The notes: generated by a model from the letters alone, not told the origin. A stretch of 64,000 bases of DNA from Gemmatimonadaceae bacterium (GCA_020852815.1 JADZAN010000002.1:1-64000); one strand, 5' to 3'; positions 45,748 to 54,575 are shown, counted from the first letter of the stretch. Numbers and translations are program-made.

Positions 45748-45962
45748 CCCTTCGGTCGCCGACGCCGAGCGCCGAAGCCGCGGCCATCGGAAAACGCGTT
45801 CACCACCCGTGCTTGGTTGCGTCGCCGCGTTTCGTCTGCCGCCACGCGAGATGGTACGAATGACCCAATCCAACGCCGACGCCTGGTCGTAGTCTCCTCG
45901 CACGGCGCCGCTACGCGCGCGCCGCCATGCGTGATGAGACTACCCAAACGAAGGTGAGCGTT

Positions 45963-46871
45963 ATGGCACAGCGAGCGATTTGGCGAGCAACGCTGCGGTG
46001 GGGCGGACGGATAGCGGGCGCGGTGGTGGTGCTCGCGCTCCTGGGCACCGCATCCGCATACGGCGTTTCCAATCGGCGCGGACACCGCACGTACGACGTC
46101 CCCGAGCACGCCCTCACCGTTGTGGCCGACTCGCAGGCGATCGAGCGCGGCCGGCACCTCGCCACCATTCGCGGCTGCAACGAATGTCACGCCGCCGACA
46201 TGGGTGGCAAGGTGATGATCGACGACAAGGCCATGGGGCGACTGGTGACGGCCAACCTCACCAACGCTCGCAGCGCGGGAATCCTCAGCGACCGCGACTG
46301 GGAGCGCGCCGTGCGCCACGGGATCCGCGCCGACTCCACGCCGCTCAACTTCATGCCGTCGCACGAATTCACCGCCTTCTCGGACGAGGACCTGGCGGCA
46401 ATTGTCGCATGGACGCGATCGCTCCCGTCGGTCACGCGTCTCTTCCCACCGACCCGCATCGGACCGCTGGGGCGCGCGCTGCACGCGGCCGGCGCGCTGG
46501 TGCTCTATCCCGCCGAGCGAATAGATCACGGGGCTCCTCACCCGGTGCGCGTGGTGCCGACGCCGGATGTGTCGTACGGGAAGTACATGGCGGCCGGGTG
46601 CATGGGGTGTCACGGGGAGAACTACGCCGGGGGGAAGATTGCCGGTGCGCCCCCCGACTGGCCGGCCGCGGGCAACCTCACCCCCACCGGGCTGGCGTCG
46701 TACTCGGAGGCGACGTTCAGGGCGGCGTTGCGCACTGGCAAGCGCCCCGACGGGACAACGCTCCGGCCGCCGATGGACGTGCGCATCACTGGCGAGCTGA
46801 CCGATGTGGAGGTCAAGGCGCTGTGGGCCTTCTTCCAATCGCTCCCGCCGCGCGAGACGGGGGCGCGTTAG
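45963..46871 (+). CDS. Membrane-anchored diheme cytochrome c
   Basis: Periplasmic electron carrier of 302 residues with an N-terminal anchor helix (GAVVVLALLGTASAY). Two heme c sites are present, CNECH near residue 75 and CMGCH near 216, each followed by a helical cytochrome domain. Methionines in FMPSHEF and PPMDVRI are candidate sixth ligands. The layout resembles cytochrome subunits of periplasmic dehydrogenases. An ATG at 45927 is an alternative start, but AAGGTGAGC lies just before the ATG at 45963. The PQQ dehydrogenase is 19 kb away, so it is not an obvious partner. Confidence 0.85.
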   Translation: MAQRAIWRATLRWGGRIAGAVVVLALLGTASAYGVSNRRGHRTYDVPEHALTVVADSQAIERGRHLATIRGCNECHAADMGGKVMIDDKAMGRLVTANLTNARSAGILSDRDWERAVRHGIRADSTPLNFMPSHEFTAFSDEDLAAIVAWTRSLPSVTRLFPPTRIGPLGRALHAAGALVLYPAERIDHGAPHPVRVVPTPDVSYGKYMAAGCMGCHGENYAGGKIAGAPPDWPAAGNLTPTGLASYSEATFRAALRTGKRPDGTTLRPPMDVRITGELTDVEVKALWAFFQSLPPRETGAR

Positions 46872-46963
46872 GCGGCGACGCGCACGCGTCGCGGGGAACG
46901 GGGCGGGAACGCGGCGGCGCACCGGGCGGTAGATTGAGTGAGCCTATCGCCCGCGCCATCGTC

Positions 46964-47269
46964 ATGCAGCTTCGCATCATCCGCGTCGACAGTCGCAACC
47001 CGCTCGTCGGGATCCTCCTCCTGGTCGTCATCCTGGCGCTGCTCGCCTTCGTGCTGACGGCGGGGATGGCGCTGCTGGCTGGTGGAGCGGTGCTGGGGAC
47101 CGTGGGATACATCGCGCGCAGGCTCCTGGGCGGGAAGCGGCTGGGCGCCACCGGTAGTGAGCGCGAGCGACTGGGCGTCGCGGGGGATGAAGTCTTCGCG
47201 CCCGGGCAACCGCTCGCGGCGCGACGTCCCGTGGACGTGCGGAGCCTTCCCGAGGCGGAGCGAGACTAG
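46964..47269 (+). CDS. Small membrane protein, function unknown
   Basis: Protein of 101 residues. After a short basic start (MQLRIIRVDSRNPLVG) comes one long hydrophobic hairpin (ILLLVVILALLAFVLTAGMA then LLAGGAVLGTVGYIARRLLG), and the last 40 residues are polar and acidic/basic mixed. No family is recognised. It is 92 bp after the cytochrome gene and could be co-transcribed with it. Confidence 0.6.
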   Translation: MQLRIIRVDSRNPLVGILLLVVILALLAFVLTAGMALLAGGAVLGTVGYIARRLLGGKRLGATGSERERLGVAGDEVFAPGQPLAARRPVDVRSLPEAERD

Positions 47270-47338
47270 GCGCGCCCGCGCGCCCGCCCGCCCGCTGGCT
47301 CGCGCTCAGCGGCACCTCCTCGCCGCCGAGTCCAGTTC

Positions 47339-48112
47339 GTGGCCCACCTGCGTTTCATCGATAATAGATTTCGCCTCGATCGTCCCGCAGAACAGGCTGC
47401 ACCAGAACCCCAGCGTCGCGTGTCCCTCCAGGATCTGTACGCCCACTACGCCCAGGTTCTGCGCCCCATCCTGCGCATTGCCCCGGTTTTCGGCGGTGTG
47501 GCGATGCTGGCGTGGCGCGTTCGCGAGACGCGTGTCCCCGTCTCCGCCAAGGCGATCGTGATCCCGCCGCTGGCAATGAGTTCCGGCTTCGTGATCTTCG
47601 CGATGCCGATGGCGCGCGTCCCCTGGACATGGGCACTCGGCGCCTTCCTGCTGGGGTGTTTCGTCCTGTCGTATCCGCTCACGCGTTCCACGCGCCTCGA
47701 GCCGCGCGACGGGGTGATCTACATGCAGCGCTCGCGCGCGTTCCTGGCGATCCTGCTGGCGCTGCTCGCGGTGCGTCTCCTGTTGCACGACTACATTGGG
47801 CACCTCATCTCGCCGTTGCAGACGGCGTCGCTCTTCTTCCTTCTCGCGTTTGGGATGATTGCGCGGTGGCGCTGGGTGATGTATGGGCAGTTCCGTGCGT
47901 TGACGGAGACGCAGGTCGTGGCGCCGCGCCGCGACGATGGCGCGGGCGTGCGCCGCGGGGCGATGGCGATGCGGGCGATGACGATCCTCACGATATTGGG
48001 GATCCTGGTGGCGTTGCTGATTCCGGTAATCGCCAGCCGCCGCGCGCGCGCGACGCCGCAGGCGCCGGCAGGGCCGGCAGGGCCGTCGGCGTCCGTGTCG
48101 CGCGACGCCTGA
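47339..48112 (+). CDS. CcdC-like (DUF1453) membrane protein
   Basis: Inner-membrane protein of up to 257 residues. The core ILRIAPVFGGVAMLAWRVRE, VPVSAKAIVIPPLAMSSGFV, DGVIYMQRSRAFLAILLALL and SLFFLLAFGMIARWRWVMY follows the CcdC/DUF1453 pattern. CcdC is encoded beside cytochrome c maturation genes in Bacillus, but its exact role is unsettled. There are five predicted helices plus an extra C-terminal one. The start is uncertain: a GTG at 47339 or another at 47420. It is close to a cytochrome c gene, which fits a cytochrome-related job, but also precedes the peptidase/ATP-grasp pair by only 67 bp. Confidence 0.65.
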   Translation: MAHLRFIDNRFRLDRPAEQAAPEPQRRVSLQDLYAHYAQVLRPILRIAPVFGGVAMLAWRVRETRVPVSAKAIVIPPLAMSSGFVIFAMPMARVPWTWALGAFLLGCFVLSYPLTRSTRLEPRDGVIYMQRSRAFLAILLALLAVRLLLHDYIGHLISPLQTASLFFLLAFGMIARWRWVMYGQFRALTETQVVAPRRDDGAGVRRGAMAMRAMTILTILGILVALLIPVIASRRARATPQAPAGPAGPSASVSRDA

Positions 48113-48179
48113 CGCGGCGAGCGCGCGATCGACAGTTTACGTCCCCTCACGCACGATCGACCCGACCGAGACTCGCGCC

Positions 48180-49316
48180 TTGCCGCCCGTCGCTCGCCAA
48201 CGTTCGCGCTCCCCGCGCCCTGCGCGCTCCCCGCGCTCTGCGCCCCCTGCGCCCGCCCCGCGCGTCGCGCGCGGCAAGAGCATCGCCACCGCCAGCCGCA
48301 ACGGCGCCGATCCCTGGGCCTCGCTCGCGCGCGACGAGCTCCTGGAGATGCGCATTCGCGATCTCGGCGTGCGCCTGGAGGGGACGTGGATCGAGGAGTG
48401 CATCGAGGCACTGTACGAGGAACTGGCCGAGCGCGGGCTGTCGCTGCGCCCGCACTGCTGGCTGTCGAGCGAGTGGTTCTCGCCGGAGGGGGTGACGGGG
48501 ATCGGCATCCCGTTCTACCTGGCGCATCCGCGGCTGATGCGTCTCGAGCGCACGATGATGCTGGAGGTGGAGGGGGGGACGCGCCCCGAGTGCATGCGCA
48601 TCCTTCGCCACGAGACTGGGCACGCGCTGCAGCACGCCTTCGACCTGCATCGCCGCAAGCGGTGGCGCGAGCTATTCGGGCCGTCGACGACTCCCTATCC
48701 CGAGTCCTACCGCCCCAATCCCGCCAGCCGCAAGTATGTGCAGCACCTGCGCCTGTACTACGCGCAGTCGCACCCCGACGAGGACTTCGCCGAGACGTTC
48801 GCTGTGTGGATGGGGCCGCGCTCGGCGTGGCAGCGGAGGTACCAGGGGTGGGGGGCACTGCAGAAGCTGCACTACGTGGACGAGCTGATGGAGGAGCTGC
48901 GCGGCGGGCGGCCGCGCCGACGCGCGCGCGAGGTGGTCGAGCCGCTGTCCAGTCTGACGATGACGCTGCGCGAGTATTACGAGGGAAAGCGTGCGCAATA
49001 CACGGTGAGCTATCCCACCACGTATGATCGCGAGTTGCTCAAGGTCTTCTCCAACGATCCCAAGCATGCCCGGCGCGAGCTGGCTTCGCACTTCATCCAG
49101 CGGCACCGTGTCGAGATACGTCGCACCGTGGCGCGCTGGACGGGGGAATACGAGTTCACGCTCGACCAGTTGCTGCGCGACATGATCGGGCGTTGCCGCG
49201 AACTCAAGCTGCGGGTGACCGGGCAACAGCGGCCGGTCCTGCTCGACTTTGCCGGGATGCTGGCGGTGCGCACGGTGCACTTCCTGTATTCGCGGCGCGT
49301 CTCGATCGCGATGTGA
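48180..49316 (+). CDS. Putative zinc metallopeptidase (Peptidase_Mx-like)
   Basis: Protein of up to 378 residues with a gluzincin-style zinc site: HETGH (144-148) in MRILRHETGHALQHAFDLHR, then SHPDEDFAETFAVWMGPRSA about 60 residues on, giving a plausible third ligand. The N-terminal domain includes LSSEWFSPEGVTGIGIPFYL. The C-terminal 110 residues are helical and may bind the substrate or partner. There is no signal peptide, so it is cytoplasmic. The start is uncertain: a TTG at 48180 or an ATG at 48348; the first 35 residues are Arg/Pro/Ala-rich. Only 7 bp separate it from an ATP-grasp gene, implying joint function, perhaps making and cutting an amide bond. Confidence 0.7.
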   Translation: MPPVARQRSRSPRPARSPRSAPPAPAPRVARGKSIATASRNGADPWASLARDELLEMRIRDLGVRLEGTWIEECIEALYEELAERGLSLRPHCWLSSEWFSPEGVTGIGIPFYLAHPRLMRLERTMMLEVEGGTRPECMRILRHETGHALQHAFDLHRRKRWRELFGPSTTPYPESYRPNPASRKYVQHLRLYYAQSHPDEDFAETFAVWMGPRSAWQRRYQGWGALQKLHYVDELMEELRGGRPRRRAREVVEPLSSLTMTLREYYEGKRAQYTVSYPTTYDRELLKVFSNDPKHARRELASHFIQRHRVEIRRTVARWTGEYEFTLDQLLRDMIGRCRELKLRVTGQQRPVLLDFAGMLAVRTVHFLYSRRVSIAM

Positions 49317-49323
49317 GAATGCC

Positions 49324-50352
49324 ATGAGCCGGACAACACGTCGCAAGCTGCGCATCCTGGTGCTGGTCCAGCCAACGCTGATTCCGCCGGAATCGGACGC
49401 CGGGTTGAGCGAGCGCGAACGCTATGAGATCAAGACCGAGTACGACGTCACCAGCACGCTGCGCCGCCATGGGCATGATGTGCGCGTGCTGGGCGTGCGC
49501 GACGAGCTTCTCCCCATCCGCCAGGCCGTGGAGGAGTGGAAGCCGCACGTTGTCTTCAATCTCCTGGAAGACTTCTTCGGGCTGCGCGAGTTCGATCATC
49601 ACGTGGTGAGCTACCTCGAACTGCTGCGCGTTCCATACACCGGGTGCAACCCGCGCGGCCTCGTGCTCGCGCGCGACAAGGCGCTGAGCAAGAAGATCCT
49701 GGCCTACCACCGCATCCCGGTCCCGCACTTCGACGTGGTGCGGCGCGGGCGCACGGCCCGCCGGTCGCGCCATCTCAAGTTCCCGCTCATCGTGAAGTCG
49801 CTCACCGAGGAAGGGTCGGTGGGAATCGCCCAGGCGTCGGTGGTGGAGAACGACGAGGACCTGAGGGCGCGCGTGGAGTTCATCCATCGCACGACGGAGA
49901 GCGACGCCATTGTCGAGGAGTTCATCGATGGGCGCGAGATCTACATGGGGATAGTCGGCAACCACCGCCTGGAGGTCTTTCCCCCGTGGGAGCTGACCTT
50001 CGAGAACGTGGCGCCGGGAACGCGTCGCATTGCCACCTCGCACTACAAGCACGACCCCAATGCGCAGGAGAAGCGCGGCATCAACCAGGGGCCGGCGCAG
50101 CTGACGGAGGCGGTGCGCAATCGCCTCGTGTCCGCGGCGCGTCGCATCTACAAGCTCCTCTCGCTCGACGGCTACGCGCGCCTGGACTTCCGCCTGCGCG
50201 AGGATGGAACGCCGTTCTTCCTCGAGGCGAACCCCAATCCCGAGATCGCCGAGAGCGAGGAGTTCGCCTCGTCGGCGCTAGAGGCGGGGTATGCCTATCC
50301 CGACCTGGTGCAGCGCATCGTGACGCTCGGCGTTCGGCGCGGGTCGCTGTAG
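49324..50352 (+). CDS. ATP-grasp ligase, D-Ala-D-Ala ligase-like
   Basis: Predicted carboxylate-amine ligase of 342 residues. The N-terminal Rossmann-like part has LRRHGHDVRVLGVRDELLPI and VVFNLLEDFFGLREFDHHVV. The central VPYTGCNPRGLVLARDKALS then KKILAYHRIPVPHF and FPLIVKSLTEEGSVGIAQAS are the Ddl-type nucleotide-binding blocks. IVEEFIDGREIYMGIVG and YARLDFRLREDGTPFFLEAN then PNPEIA carry the metal-binding Asp/Glu/Asn set. It lacks the Ddl substrate serine/tyrosine pattern I would expect for peptidoglycan synthesis, so another amide product is likely. It is tightly linked to the metallopeptidase gene. Confidence 0.8.
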   Translation: MSRTTRRKLRILVLVQPTLIPPESDAGLSERERYEIKTEYDVTSTLRRHGHDVRVLGVRDELLPIRQAVEEWKPHVVFNLLEDFFGLREFDHHVVSYLELLRVPYTGCNPRGLVLARDKALSKKILAYHRIPVPHFDVVRRGRTARRSRHLKFPLIVKSLTEEGSVGIAQASVVENDEDLRARVEFIHRTTESDAIVEEFIDGREIYMGIVGNHRLEVFPPWELTFENVAPGTRRIATSHYKHDPNAQEKRGINQGPAQLTEAVRNRLVSAARRIYKLLSLDGYARLDFRLREDGTPFFLEANPNPEIAESEEFASSALEAGYAYPDLVQRIVTLGVRRGSL

Positions 50353-50376
50353 GTCGCCGTAGGTCGCTGTAGGTCG
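50343..50376. repeat. 10-bp tandem repeat across a stop codon
   Basis: Three head-to-tail units of GTCGCYGTAG (50343, 50353, 50363) and a partial fourth. The first contains the stop codon of the ATP-grasp gene, so slippage here could extend or shift the C-terminus. Confidence 0.75.
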
Positions 50377-50551
50377 ATCCAGCCCGCGGCGTTTGGGCGG
50401 CACCTGGCGGCGTGGCGGTGGGCGCTGCAGGCAGTGCTGTGGCGCGCGCCGCGTCGGGCGCGGGACGAGCTGCGGCGCGGTTGCCCCTTCCAGCACCCGC
50501 GGTCGGCGGTGCAATGTGGAGGCGACCGATCCCTCACCCGCCGAGAGTCCG

Positions 50552-52048
50552 ATGCGCACGCCCACGCCCCGTGTCGTTGTCCTGCTGGCAGTCGCGGCCT
50601 GTTCGTCTCCCGCCAGCAAGGCGCCGCCCGAGCCTAACGCGGATGCGGCAGTCGCCCGCGTTACCGCCGGGCTGCGCGCAGCCATCGCGGTCAAGGGCGA
50701 ACCCCCCGCCTCCTTCTCGCTCGCCGAGCGGATGGCACACTACAAGGTGCCGGGCGTCTCGATCGCGGTGGTGGACAGCGGACGCATCGTCTGGGCGCGC
50801 GGCTTCGGCCTCAAGCAAGCGGGGACGAGCGACTCGGTCACCGCAACGACGATCTTCCAGGCAGCATCGATCTCGAAGCCGGTGGCGGCCACGGGGCTGT
50901 TGCGGCTGGTGGAGGAGGGGAAACTCTCGCTCGACGCGCCGGTCAACGACTACCTCAAGAGCTGGAAGCTCCCCGAGAACCGCTTCACCGCCACGGAAAA
51001 GGTCACGCTGCGCCGCATCGTGTCGCACAGCGCTGGGCTCACCGTCCACGGCTTCCCCGGCTACGCCGCCAACGATTCGGTGCCTACGGTGCCGCAGTTG
51101 CTCGACGGTGCCAAGCCGGCCAATACCGCCGCGGTGCGCGTCGACACCTTTCCTGGCGCCATCTCGCGCTACTCCGGCGGCGGCATCACGATCGAGCAGC
51201 TGGCGATGAGCGATGCGACGGGTGAGGCGTTCCCGGCGCTGCTCAAGCGCCTCGTGCTCGATCCGATCGGGATGTCGAACAGCGGCTACGATCAACCGCT
51301 GGCGGCGCCGCGCACGGCGCAGGCTGCGGCGGGGCATGGCCCGGACGGGACGATGATCGAGGGGCGCTGGCACACGTATCCGGAGTTGGCCGCTGCCGGT
51401 CTTTGGACCACACCGACCGACCTCCTCAAGTGGGCCGTGGAGATCGCGGCGGCGCGCGCCGGTACCTCGGCCAAGGTGCTCTCGCAGAAGATGGCGACCG
51501 AGATGCTCACGGCGCAGAAGGGGGCGTTTGGCCTGGGCCCCGCGCTGGCCGGCAAGGAGCGCGGCTTCAACTTCGGGCATGGCGGCGCCAACGAGGGCTA
51601 CCGCGCGCAGGTGACCTACTTCCCGGAGTTAGGGCGCGGTGCCGCGGTGATGACCAACAGCGACAACGGCTCGGCGCTGGCCCAGGAAATCCTCTTCGCG
51701 ATTGCCGCCGAGTACACGTGGGTCGACTTCGCCCCGCGCGAGATTGCGCCGATCGCGCTCGACTCGGCCGCGCTCGACGCCCTCACCGGGACGTACATGA
51801 TCGACAAGCCGGAGAAGATCACCCTCTCGGTCACGCGCGAGGGGACGAAGCTCTTCGTCGAGGAACCCAGGTATGTGCCGCGCACCGAGGTGCGATTGCT
51901 CGAAGCCCGGAAGGCGATCGCACTGGAATCGGGGATGCAGTTCTCCTTCATCGCCGACGCCAAGGGAAAGATCACCGGAATCGACTTGCCGCCCATGAAG
52001 CTCAAGCGCTCGAGCGCAGCCCCAGCTTCGAGCGCACCGCGGCGGTGA
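50552..52048 (+). CDS. Serine hydrolase lipoprotein, class C beta-lactamase fold
   Basis: Exported lipoprotein of 498 residues. The ATG at 50552 starts a signal ending in AVAAC. The catalytic set of the CubicO/class C family is visible: SISK near residue 109 with the nucleophile serine, YSGGGITIEQL with the active-site tyrosine, and HGGANEGYRA near 350 replacing the KTG triad. A C-terminal lipocalin-like extension (DALTGTYMIDKPEKITLSVT) is typical of esterase/peptidase members. Function could be an esterase or D-aminopeptidase. The 3' end overlaps the convergent ligD gene by 47 bp. Confidence 0.85.
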   Translation: MRTPTPRVVVLLAVAACSSPASKAPPEPNADAAVARVTAGLRAAIAVKGEPPASFSLAERMAHYKVPGVSIAVVDSGRIVWARGFGLKQAGTSDSVTATTIFQAASISKPVAATGLLRLVEEGKLSLDAPVNDYLKSWKLPENRFTATEKVTLRRIVSHSAGLTVHGFPGYAANDSVPTVPQLLDGAKPANTAAVRVDTFPGAISRYSGGGITIEQLAMSDATGEAFPALLKRLVLDPIGMSNSGYDQPLAAPRTAQAAAGHGPDGTMIEGRWHTYPELAAAGLWTTPTDLLKWAVEIAAARAGTSAKVLSQKMATEMLTAQKGAFGLGPALAGKERGFNFGHGGANEGYRAQVTYFPELGRGAAVMTNSDNGSALAQEILFAIAAEYTWVDFAPREIAPIALDSAALDALTGTYMIDKPEKITLSVTREGTKLFVEEPRYVPRTEVRLLEARKAIALESGMQFSFIADAKGKITGIDLPPMKLKRSSAAPASSAPRR

Positions 52049-53858
52049 GCGTGACGGCGCGACGCGCGAACTCTGCCCAGGGATCGTCCTGGCGCAGTCG
52101 CTCGTCGAGGTCGCGCATGGTGAACGCACGCGCGGTGTCGAGGGTCTCGAGTTCATCCCAGGCGACCGGCGTTGCCACCGGCGCCTCGGGCTGGGCGCGC
52201 GGAGAGTACGGGGCAATGGCGGTGGCGCCGCGCTGGTTGCGCAGGTAGTCCACGAAGATGCGCCCCTCGCGGCGCGCCTTGGACAAGTTGGCGACGAAGC
52301 GCTTGGGATCGAGTGCGGCAACCTGCGTGGCAAATGCCGTGGCGAAGTCCTTCAATTCATCCCAGCCGTGACGTCGCCTGAGGTTGAGGACGACGTGAAT
52401 CCCCTTCCCCCCGGTGAGCATGGCAAAGCTGGGGAGGTTGGCGCTGTCGAGGAGCGACTTGATGTCGAGCGCCGCTCGTCGTACATGGGCAAAGGGGAGT
52501 CCCTCGTCCGGGTCGAGGTCGAAGACCAGGCGATCGGGGCGCTCGGGGGCGTCGATGCGCGCCCCCGACAGGTGGAGCTCCACGACCGATAGCTGCGCGC
52601 AGGCCTCCAGTGCGCGCGCGTTAGGCAGGGCAAGGTAATCCTCGGTGGAGCCGTTTCGCGCGGTGACCGGAACGACGGCGATCTCCGATGGGATCCCCTC
52701 GGTGGGGTGCCGCTGGAAGAAGGTCACCTTGCCCACGCCATCGGGAGCGCGCACGATGCTGACGGCGCGTCGAAAGGCGTGGGGCCCCATGCGGCCGGCC
52801 ACGCGCGCGAAATACTCCGCCAGCTCGCCCTTGGTGATGCCAGCGACGGGGAAGAGGACGCGCTCGGGATGCGTGAGTCGCACCGCCGAACGATTGGTGC
52901 TGCCTTTGGTTGGCACTTCGCTCCTCACCTCCCGTGCAGGCTTGTCTTCACGCAAGCCGAGAAAGACGCCGTGCCTCGCGAAGCCATCGCGGGTGAACTC
53001 GGTGAAGCGTACCTGGGCGACGAGCGTCGGGCTGACCCAGCGCGCGCGCCGTGCGACATCGCGCGGAACATCGAGCGGCGGCGTGGCTCGCGCAAGGGCG
53101 GAAAGTCGTCGCTGCAACGAAACGAGCGTCGGTTCGTCGAAGCCGCTGCCAACATTCCCTCTGTAGGTAAGCCTCCCGTCGACCCGATCGGCCAGCAGGA
53201 GCGAGGCAAAGGGGCGATGGCGCTCCGACGGAAGCCAGCCGACGATCACGAACTCCTGCACGTTGACCAGCTTGGCCTTCTGCCAGCTCGCCGTTCGCCC
53301 GCTAAGGTACGGCGCGTCTCGCTGCTTCGACACGACGCCCTCGAGCCCGCGCTCGGCGAACGCTGCCAGGACGGTCGCGCCCTCTCCGGCAAAGACAGGC
53401 GAAATGTGGAGCGGCGCCGCTCCGTGTGCGAGCACCGCCTCCAGGGCGCCGCGGCGCTCGGCGAGCGGTTTCGCCCGCAGGTCATCGTTCCCGAGGGCCA
53501 GCAGGTCGAAGATGAAGTACGAGACATCGTTCGCGCCCGCCTTCAGCGACTGTTGAAGCGCCGAGAAGTCGGTGCGGCCGTCAGGCGTCGCGACCGCTAC
53601 CTCACCATCGAGGAGCACGTCGGCCAGGTCGAGCGCCGCCAGCGAGCGCGCGATGCCGGGAAAGGTGTGCGTCCAGTCGAGTCCGGCGCGCGTGTAGAGC
53701 CGGACGGCTTCACCCGACACCGACGCCTGCAGCCGATAGCCGTCGTACTTGATCTCGTGATACCAATCGTCGCCAGCGGGAGGGCGCTCGACGCGCGTGG
53801 CGAGGGCCGGCGGCACGAAGGGCCACCGCGTCGCGCGCACAGCTCGAGGTGCAGGCAT
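52002..53858 (-). CDS. ligD: DNA ligase D (ligase plus polymerase domains, no phosphoesterase)
   Basis: Bacterial NHEJ ligase of 618 residues. The ligase domain comes first, with the AMP-accepting lysine in HEIKYDGYR (Lys37), DVLLDGEVAV, FDLLALG, EGVVSKQRDAPY and WQKAKLV. From about residue 320 comes the primase-polymerase domain (LTHPERVLFPVAGITKGELA, LVFDLDPDEGLPF with the catalytic aspartates, GGKGIHVVLNLR). This ligase-polymerase order matches Bacillus-type LigD. The N-terminal 3'-phosphoesterase domain of Pseudomonas LigD is missing. The ATG at 53858 lies in the loop of a perfect 16-bp inverted repeat. It works with Ku, encoded about 1.1 kb upstream. Confidence 0.9.
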   Translation of the reverse strand: MPAPRAVRATRWPFVPPALATRVERPPAGDDWYHEIKYDGYRLQASVSGEAVRLYTRAGLDWTHTFPGIARSLAALDLADVLLDGEVAVATPDGRTDFSALQQSLKAGANDVSYFIFDLLALGNDDLRAKPLAERRGALEAVLAHGAAPLHISPVFAGEGATVLAAFAERGLEGVVSKQRDAPYLSGRTASWQKAKLVNVQEFVIVGWLPSERHRPFASLLLADRVDGRLTYRGNVGSGFDEPTLVSLQRRLSALARATPPLDVPRDVARRARWVSPTLVAQVRFTEFTRDGFARHGVFLGLREDKPAREVRSEVPTKGSTNRSAVRLTHPERVLFPVAGITKGELAEYFARVAGRMGPHAFRRAVSIVRAPDGVGKVTFFQRHPTEGIPSEIAVVPVTARNGSTEDYLALPNARALEACAQLSVVELHLSGARIDAPERPDRLVFDLDPDEGLPFAHVRRAALDIKSLLDSANLPSFAMLTGGKGIHVVLNLRRRHGWDELKDFATAFATQVAALDPKRFVANLSKARREGRIFVDYLRNQRGATAIAPYSPRAQPEAPVATPVAWDELETLDTARAFTMRDLDERLRQDDPWAEFARRAVTLTAAVRSKLGLRSSA

Positions 53859-53881
53859 TGCCCGGGCACCTCGAGCTGTGC
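53837..53881 (-). promoter_or_regulatory. 16-bp perfect inverted repeat enclosing the ligD start codon
   Basis: GCACAGCTCGAGGTGC (53837-53852) and its exact complement (53866-53881) flank a 13-nt loop containing the ligD ATG (53856-53858). The arm on the coding side specifies residues 3-7 of LigD. The hairpin sits 19 nt after the DUF892 gene's stop, so it could act as an attenuator, an operator, or an RNA structure hiding the start. Confidence 0.6.
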
Positions 53882-53899
53882 AGCTGGCGGGCGCGCGGA

Positions 53900-54529
53900 T
53901 CAGCGCTTCCGGCCGCCCTTGTTCGTGTGGCCATTGCGGCCGGAGGTGCGCGACGCCGTCGGTTGCGTCTCGGCCTCGTCCTCGGCCATCAGGTCGCCCT
54001 CGGCGGCATCCGCTTCCTCGTCCTCTTCCATGTCGCCATCGCGCTCGGCCAGCGCGTTGATGCCACCTTCGGCCAGCGACGTCAGGCGTTGGTCGGCTTC
54101 CTTCTCCTCCTCGAGCGTGGCTTCGAGCAGGGCGGCGATTTCCTCGTGCCCCATGCTCCGTGCGTACTCGCACACCGTGCCGTAGCCGGCAATCTCGTAG
54201 TGCTCCACACGCTGGGCGTTGGCGATGATGCCGGCGTCGAGCACGTCCTCGTCCACGTCCTCCTCGAACAGGTCCTTGCTCTCCTCGATGAGTCCCTCCA
54301 TTCCCTTGCACCTGGGGCCGCGGCTGCTCTCGCCCAGCAGCTCGAAGCACTGCTCGAGGCGCGTGACCTGCTCCTCGGTCTGGTCGAGATGCTTGCGAAT
54401 CGCGTCCTGGAGATCGCGGGAGGTGGCGTTCTTGGCCATCCTGGGGAGCGCCTGCACGAGCTGGCGCTCGGCGCTGTAAAGATCCTTGAGTTGGTGCACC
54501 ATGAGGTCGTGCAGGGTGGCGAGCTGCAT
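53900..54529 (-). CDS. DUF892 (YciF-type) ferritin-like protein
   Basis: Helical-bundle protein of 209 residues of the YciE/YciF family. It begins MQLATLHDLMVHQLKDLYSA then ERQLVQALPRMAK and contains LRKHLDQTEEQVTRLEQCFE, GIIANAQRVEHYEIAGYGTV and ALLEATLEEEKEADQRLT, carrying the Glu/His ligand pattern for a di-iron centre. Family members are stress-induced. The C-terminal 55 residues are acidic and then Lys/Arg/Gly-rich (NGHTNKGGRKR), not part of the fold. The ATG at 54529 is clear. It is probably co-expressed with ligD and ku in a DNA-damage or oxidative-stress module. Confidence 0.85.
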   Translation of the reverse strand: MQLATLHDLMVHQLKDLYSAERQLVQALPRMAKNATSRDLQDAIRKHLDQTEEQVTRLEQCFELLGESSRGPRCKGMEGLIEESKDLFEEDVDEDVLDAGIIANAQRVEHYEIAGYGTVCEYARSMGHEEIAALLEATLEEEKEADQRLTSLAEGGINALAERDGDMEEDEEADAAEGDLMAEDEAETQPTASRTSGRNGHTNKGGRKR

Positions 54530-54575
54530 GGGTCGTGTCTCCGTTGGGAACGTGGGGGCGAACGGTGACGGATCG

